From assembly GCA_033030425.1 (NCBI GenBank), contig JAUFSD010000007.1:124001-188000 (forward strand): DNA of 64,000 nucleotides. The letters run 5' to 3'. The translations under genes and the position numbers were made by a program. The DNA is from Verpa conica (taxonomy: Eukaryota > Ascomycota > Pezizomycetes > Pezizales > Morchellaceae). The number at the start of each line of letters is the position of its first letter. Position 1 is the first letter of the stretch. The notes beneath the pieces are model-generated. The model was not told where the DNA came from and searched no databases. It saw only the letters and a list, made by a program, of their open reading frames with translations. Positions 58,893 through 64,000 of this stretch are shown piece after piece.

Positions 58893-59215
58893 AGTTGCGA
58901 TGTATGTGTGTGTGGGGGGGGGGGTTAATGATGCAGATGATGTCGAACTGTGGTGTGGAGTAGGAGGACTTGAGACAACTGGATGGTATATGTACAGATA
59001 TCTTGCACGGAGACAATTGATGCCGAAGACAATTGTTGAGAACAGTTACAGTAACCCCAACGGCCGTGATACTCAAACGGGTGCAGCCGAGGCGTGTGGG
59101 GGATCTATGTAGGGGATTATCTCCAGTAAACACCAGGCGAACTTGGTTATTTGCGTGGCCGCGGTTGTTGGGCGTGGAGACCGAGGTATTCACGTGTCAC
59201 TTGTTGGGGGTTATG

Positions 59216-59330
59216 GGGGTGGGATATGGGGGAGATACAGGGGGAGATATGGGATATGGAGGGGAGATACAGGGGGAGATATGGGGGATTGAGAGGAGAT
59301 ATACGAGAAGGTACAGGAGGAGATATGGGC
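59216..59330 (+). repeat. Imperfect GGAGATAxxGG-type repeat region
   Basis: Repeated GGGGGAGATA(C/T)AGGGGGAGATAT words with variable spacers. Open in several frames only because of the repeat. Confidence 0.7.
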
Positions 59331-59463
59331 ACAGCATAAGATACACCTGATACTTGAGATATGCCTGAATGGAGATCTCGAGATAACTGTCTCTCCTCTC
59401 TCTTGGCACGTCAACTCCCTCTTTCGGGAAATACCCCGGATTATCTGGGGTAGTCCATTTAGA

Positions 59464-59514
59464 GTATTCAGTATTCAGTATTCAGTATTCAGTATTCACT
59501 ATTCACCATTCACC

Positions 59515-59575
<61 letters not shown>
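59464..59575 (+). repeat. Heptamer minisatellite, 16 units of (G/C)(T/C)ATTCA
   Basis: Sixteen consecutive 7-bp units with no indels: five GTATTCA, one CTATTCA, two CCATTCA and then eight CTATTCA. The ordered blocks of variants suggest stepwise slippage amplification. Confidence 0.9.
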
Positions 59576-59577
<2 letters not shown>

Positions 59578-59659
59578 CTCCACCATCAATCTAGACTATT
59601 CAATCAATCTATTCAGGTATCAAACAATATATCCTCTATCCCATACATCTAATACCCCA

Positions 59660-60842
59660 TCAAACATGTATAAAAGACTCCTTAAGATCCCCCTTCCACG
59701 ACTCTATAATCTTCCCCGCCAGATCCCTCCCCCTCCTCACCACAAAATCATGCCCCACCTTATCCACCACCAGTCCCACAACCCTCTCCGCAGCCCCCTC
59801 ACCCTCAGAGCCCCTAAACAGACTCAGCATCTCCGGCATCAGCGCTGGATCAATAACATCATCCTCCTCCCCAATCATCACCAACACCCTCTTTCCCTCC
59901 TCCCTCCACAACCTTCCCACCCTCTCCCACTCCGCCTGTCTATCAAAGATCGGCCCGGTGCGAAAGCTGCTCAAAAACGACTGGGGATACCCTCTATGAT
60001 TCAACCTCTGCCACTCCAACACCGCCTCAATATCCACCACCACAGACCTATCCCTCGGATCCGCCTTCCTCCTACCAGCCTCCATCACCTCCGCCGACGG
60101 CTTCCCGTGGGTCATTGCAGTAGCCATAAAACTCGCCACAGCACTCGGAACCCACCCCGCCTGCGCCATCTTCGAAAACACCCCCAGCCTCGCACTCTGC
60201 ACAATCCCCGACGGCGCCAACAACACCAGATCCGTCACCATCTGCGGAAACACATTCGCGAACGCAACCGCCACACCCCCTCCGAACGAATACCCAATCA
60301 GTGTGAAGCTCGCCCAATGCAGCGGCGAAGACGTAGTTGCGAATAGTATCTGTGACGAATACAGCCGCGAATCATGAGGTGTAAGAATCGGTGAATCAGA
60401 GTATCCACGACCGTAAAGATCTGTAATAGTAATAGTTAGCAGTAACCTCCCCATAGTAATAAGCAAGTAACCCCATACCAAAAATCATAACCCTACATCC
60501 CCCAGCCTCTGCCAGCTCCCAGAGTAGATCCCTCGCGACACAGCATGGTGTTCCAACACCATGCACGAATAGAACCTTCTTCCCGTGCTCGGGGCCAAAC
60601 TCATAGACCCTTATCGTGCCATATGGCGTACTAACCCACCTCCCGCCTGGGTATAAATCTGGCGGGTATGGGAGCTTGGAGATCTGTTCGTCCGATAGAA
60701 TGTCTAGGTCGACCCGCGGAGAGGGGATACTATTTGGTAAGAGTGAGTGAGAGGGAGAGCGCAGAATTGTGTAGATTCCAATTCCAAGGGCGACAGTTGT
60801 GCCGAGGACAGCTTGGTGGAAGGGGCAGCGGAGGAGGTCCAT
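59660..60842 (-). CDS. Alpha/beta hydrolase with N-terminal membrane anchor (374 aa)
   Basis: Two exons: 60842-60479 and 60420-59660, phase 1 (G|AT gives Asp), restoring VMIF-DLYGRGYSDSP, the standard strand after the oxyanion-hole loop. The N-terminus (AVLGTTVALGIGIYTIL, residues 10-26) is a probable signal anchor. The oxyanion region is KKVLFVHGVGTP, the nucleophile elbow is IGYSFGGG (Ser near residue 166), the acid is probably the Asp in GEEDDVIDPALM, and the catalytic His is in DKVGHDFVV. Substrate cannot be told; relatives include epoxide hydrolase-like and lipase-like enzymes. An upstream in-frame Met at 60914 exists, but 60842 is preferred because it places the anchor at the start. Located next to FAT1 on the same strand; a lipid role is tempting but unproven. 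Confidence 0.87.
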
Positions 60843-63800
60843 TGTGTGGTGGGGTTGAGGGTGGGCGGGGTGTGAGTTATATGAGTGTGGGTTATACTGT
60901 ATGTATATATACATGCGTGTGGGTTAGGGGTGTGGTGGGGGGCTTGGCGGGAGGATGAGGGCTTTGTCTGTTCAGAGTGGCTCCGTAATACTTTTATCAC
61001 AGTGAAAATTTCTCACCGCTGGAAGGTTCTAGGAATGTGTGCATAGGTTATTTATACCCGTCGTTTGCTGCTCTTCTCACTCCCTCTCTCCTCTGGAAGT
61101 CATCTACCAAAACCATTAAAAGTTATCCAAAGCTGTGGGAATACAACCGTGGGAACTTCATGTCTCTATTACTCTCTTCAGCTTAACAGGGAGCTGTCAA
61201 TTCACGAATGATCTAAAGCCATTTATGCGTCCACAAGTCCGGAAATCCATCTCCTAAAGATGCAACCAAATCGAATAAAACCGATCACCGAGAAAAAACA
61301 TTAAAGAGTAAAGCTACTACGAGGTTCTCAAAGATCACGCAGCTATTCATCGGAGCATTCATACATTCTGTAACCAAACAGTTTTTATCAGACTATTTTA
61401 GTGAATATTCAGATTTTGAGAATCCAACAGCGGTGCTAGTGACCATATGCTGAATATCAACGCATGTATCTTGTGCCCGTGCTATGTGTTTTTGTACTAA
61501 TGGATGTTTTTAGGACGAATGCTGGTATATCGGTTGATCATCAGGTTCGCTCAAGGAATTAACTACGGGGGGGCAAGTTGATCTAGCACCTATACCCATA
61601 CTCCAAGAGAGTACTAGCGTATTGTGGAACATTCTACACAGTATCAGTGTAGAAGAATCTAGGACATTCCATCGATGCACAATCGGGTACACTGGTAGAA
61701 ACTTTACAGCACAAACACGCATTTTTTCTACCGACTAAACGTTATAACTAGTGCATGCGCAGTGTATATCGAAGTCCTTATCTCTACTTACAGGTTTGAA
61801 TACACGGCATGCAGCTATCACTATTTTGGTGATACCGGTCCAAGACTCTGCCGTCAATATGGAAACCCCAGCAAAAAAAAGAAAACGGTATTAAATTATA
61901 TAACGACATTGACCTGTGGTCATAATTGCATTGGCTTGGCTTGGCGGCTACATGTCCATAATGGTATATGTGCTGGCGTTACGATGCTTAGACTAACATT
62001 TATCGAGATACCTAGAACAGGATAATGCCCTGGCGACAGAAAAAATTAAATAAATGAGAAAACTTACATTCATATACCCCAAGAAAGAAACACGGAAACG
62101 CTAGGTGTGGGACAACTACATTAACTTCTCAAAAAAAACAGCGAGAATAGATATTGATATTGCAATACACAACTCATATCAATCTTGGAAAACCGGTTCT
62201 AAAACCGGCAGTAAATGGTACAAACGTATCTCTTGTCTTTGATAATAGAATCTGCTATGAGTATTGTGATGCATTGACTACAATCCAGCCTATGGTTAAT
62301 TCGGTGTCTCTCTCTGCGAGGTAGTATTAACACGCTCTAATGAGATACAGTGGTATTAGCTTGTTACCGGCAATTACACACGAAATACGGGTACTGGCTA
62401 TTACGATGCTTAAGTCAGAATCCTAATCTCGGAGGTTACAAGACCCAGCTAGATCAGACGACGGTTGATTCATTAATACGCTCTAATAAGAGAGCTCAGG
62501 TGTTGCTGATGTTTAGTAACATAATATACGAACTGGTAATATTTTGTGGTATTGGATTGTTTTAGATTCTAAGGCCTACTTTGAGTGTACAAATGGTGGC
62601 AACTCCAGGCACATTACGGGGGACATCATATGCACGGGCCGACAAATATCATTGCTGCAGAGTATATCTTGGCGGATCACAGCATATACCAGTTTATCAC
62701 GGTATTAATAGTTAATCATATGACAACCTAGGTCAACCCCACATACGAACATCATTAAGTACTGGAACGCACTTGGCCAAGATATATTTTTGCAGAATGC
62801 AGCTTTTGTGTCTCGTAAATTGATTATAGCGCTCTTTTATGGGAATACTCCACTTAACTATTGGTCCCTGCTATACTCTTATAGATAGGCGGAATTTATT
62901 CAGAGTTGGGGAACTTTAAACGGTATGGCCTTGCGATACTTAAGCTAGTATCCTAATCTAGGGCAAAGCCCAGGTATGTCAATGAGCGGGCAGTCTAGGC
63001 CAACCTGATCATGGTGATACTTGAATTGGAGTTAATATCTGAGAATAGACTTTATCAAAAGGTAACGCTTATGGTTTCCTAGTAAATAGGTTTCAGGAGT
63101 ACAAAGCTCACAGATCACTTGCAGATACGCAAGAGAGGGATGCATTTACACAAACATTCTCAGAAGACACCCGGTATTTACAACGCTTCATTAGACTACA
63201 TTTGGCAAATTGTCTTCAGAAATAATCCTATTAGGGTCTTCCTAACTTTCCATGATTTCAGTCTCGCCAACTCGGAGGATTGCCAAGTACATTTTGAACC
63301 TACTGGCTGGCCGCTCATTTTGCGTATCAGCATGTGTGCCTAAGTCTTATGACAGCGTTTTTAGCTGAGGTCATAGTGTGGAGGAGTCTCTCGAAACTAT
63401 CATCGACAGTGGAATTTCAAAAATCTACAGAAAAAGGGGGACCAGGGGGCAAGACATGATTTCCTGGAGCCCCGCATTATTAAGGAGAATCTACTAGAGT
63501 TTACCCGAAAATAGTAAATAAAGATTATTCACGCAAAAAGATCACAATTTTTTATTCGGGGACGGTGTTGGTTGCAATGCATTTCTTAGGAGAACCAAGA
63601 AACGACAGTCTACCCCCGTATTGTTACTAGATGCTGTAATACACAAATACATCGTTGATAGTGGCTATGAGATATTAGATAGAATTTTCACAGACAGTTT
63701 TGATAACTATAATTAAATACACACGTGCCTTTTGCGATATAATAATAGCAAATATTCACAGACCATCACTCGTAAACGGTAATCTTGCATGTAGGAACCC

Positions 63801-64000
63801 CACTAGAGAAGTCCCCGGGGGTACCTGAAAGCCCCTTGCGGGGTTCAATCGACAAGCCCAGTCATCCCCGCTCTCCATTTCCATAGCTAGTCATATGCCC
63901 CGCTAGGGTCCGTGTGTACGCAATGCTGATCCTGAAACACCCAGCGAACCGATTGAGCCGAACCACAGTTGAATTCATATATATCCGCTCAGATCTGAGT
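60843..64000. other. AT-rich gene-free end of the window
   Basis: No ORF with motif support across 3.1 kb. A degenerate word related to TTACGATGCTTA(A/G) recurs near 61979, 62401 and 62934, sometimes followed by a conserved ATCCTAATCT. ATTAA(C/T)ACGCTCTAAT occurs near 62326 and 62473. This suggests an eroded repeat or transposon. Confidence 0.45.

Larger units (their letters stand above)
58893..59659. other. Spacer with GGAGATA-rich and heptamer repeats
   Basis: Contains irregular GGGGGAGATA-type repeats at about 59216-59330 and the heptamer minisatellite at 59464-59575. A G-run is at 58914. No gene. Confidence 0.55.

Noticed and set aside
59666..60346. 226-aa plus-strand open frame rich in His/Pro/Arg
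   Set aside because: It lies antisense to the alpha/beta hydrolase, whose motifs and splice sites are convincing.

Overview
The window looks like nuclear DNA of a filamentous ascomycete. Genes are interrupted by short introns of about 50-100 bases with GT/AG ends and CTAAC- or CTGAC-like branch points. The protein families present are fungal: a rhamnogalacturonan acetylesterase, secreted PEBP, FAT1-type acyl-CoA synthetase, PAP2 phosphatase, STAND-type N-terminal domain and small secreted cysteine-rich proteins. The many gene-poor, AT-rich, slightly repetitive stretches would fit a Pezizomycete, but the sequence alone does not prove the class. I rebuilt exon structures by hand from reading frame, splice sites and family motifs; they have not been checked against transcripts.

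Layout. 1-7 kb holds a CE12 esterase cut by the window edge, a small secreted cysteine-rich protein, a secreted PEBP and a NAD(P)-binding NmrA-like protein, all on the minus strand. 7-13 kb holds a MARVEL-like four-helix membrane protein, an orphan ORF and a four-exon MFS transporter. 13-17 kb is almost empty apart from a 156-bp MITE and one doubtful ORF. 17-21 kb carries a CHFR-like RING protein and a second small secreted cysteine-rich protein. 21-31.6 kb is occupied by two large tandem paralogous membrane proteins (about 1784 and 1181 aa) on the minus strand, called A and B here. I cannot assign them to any family. 32-35 kb is gene-poor and has a second copy of the same MITE. 35-41 kb has a PAP2 lipid phosphatase and two orphan genes. 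41-46 kb is a gene desert with a 580-bp inverted-repeat structure. 46-49 kb carries a large conserved fungal protein of unknown function. 51.5-56 kb has a STAND-N-like gene with a possible 4-base frameshift and a secreted HNH nuclease. 56.8-61 kb has a FAT1 acyl-CoA synthetase and an alpha/beta hydrolase. 61-64 kb shows no gene.

There is no sign of a biosynthetic gene cluster: neighbouring genes serve unrelated roles (wall degradation, lipid metabolism, transport, ubiquitylation, secretion). Four or five products are predicted to be secreted (CE12, PEBP, two cysteine-rich proteins, the HNH nuclease), which fits a saprotrophic or plant-associated lifestyle.

The strongest candidate for something undescribed is the A/B pair. 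The two proteins are clearly diverged, yet they share three intron positions with identical phases, five comparable hydrophobic segments, a Cys-Pro-Cys motif and a conserved SVD..LVV.FHI block. A carries an insertion of about 500 residues, very rich in alanine, that B lacks.
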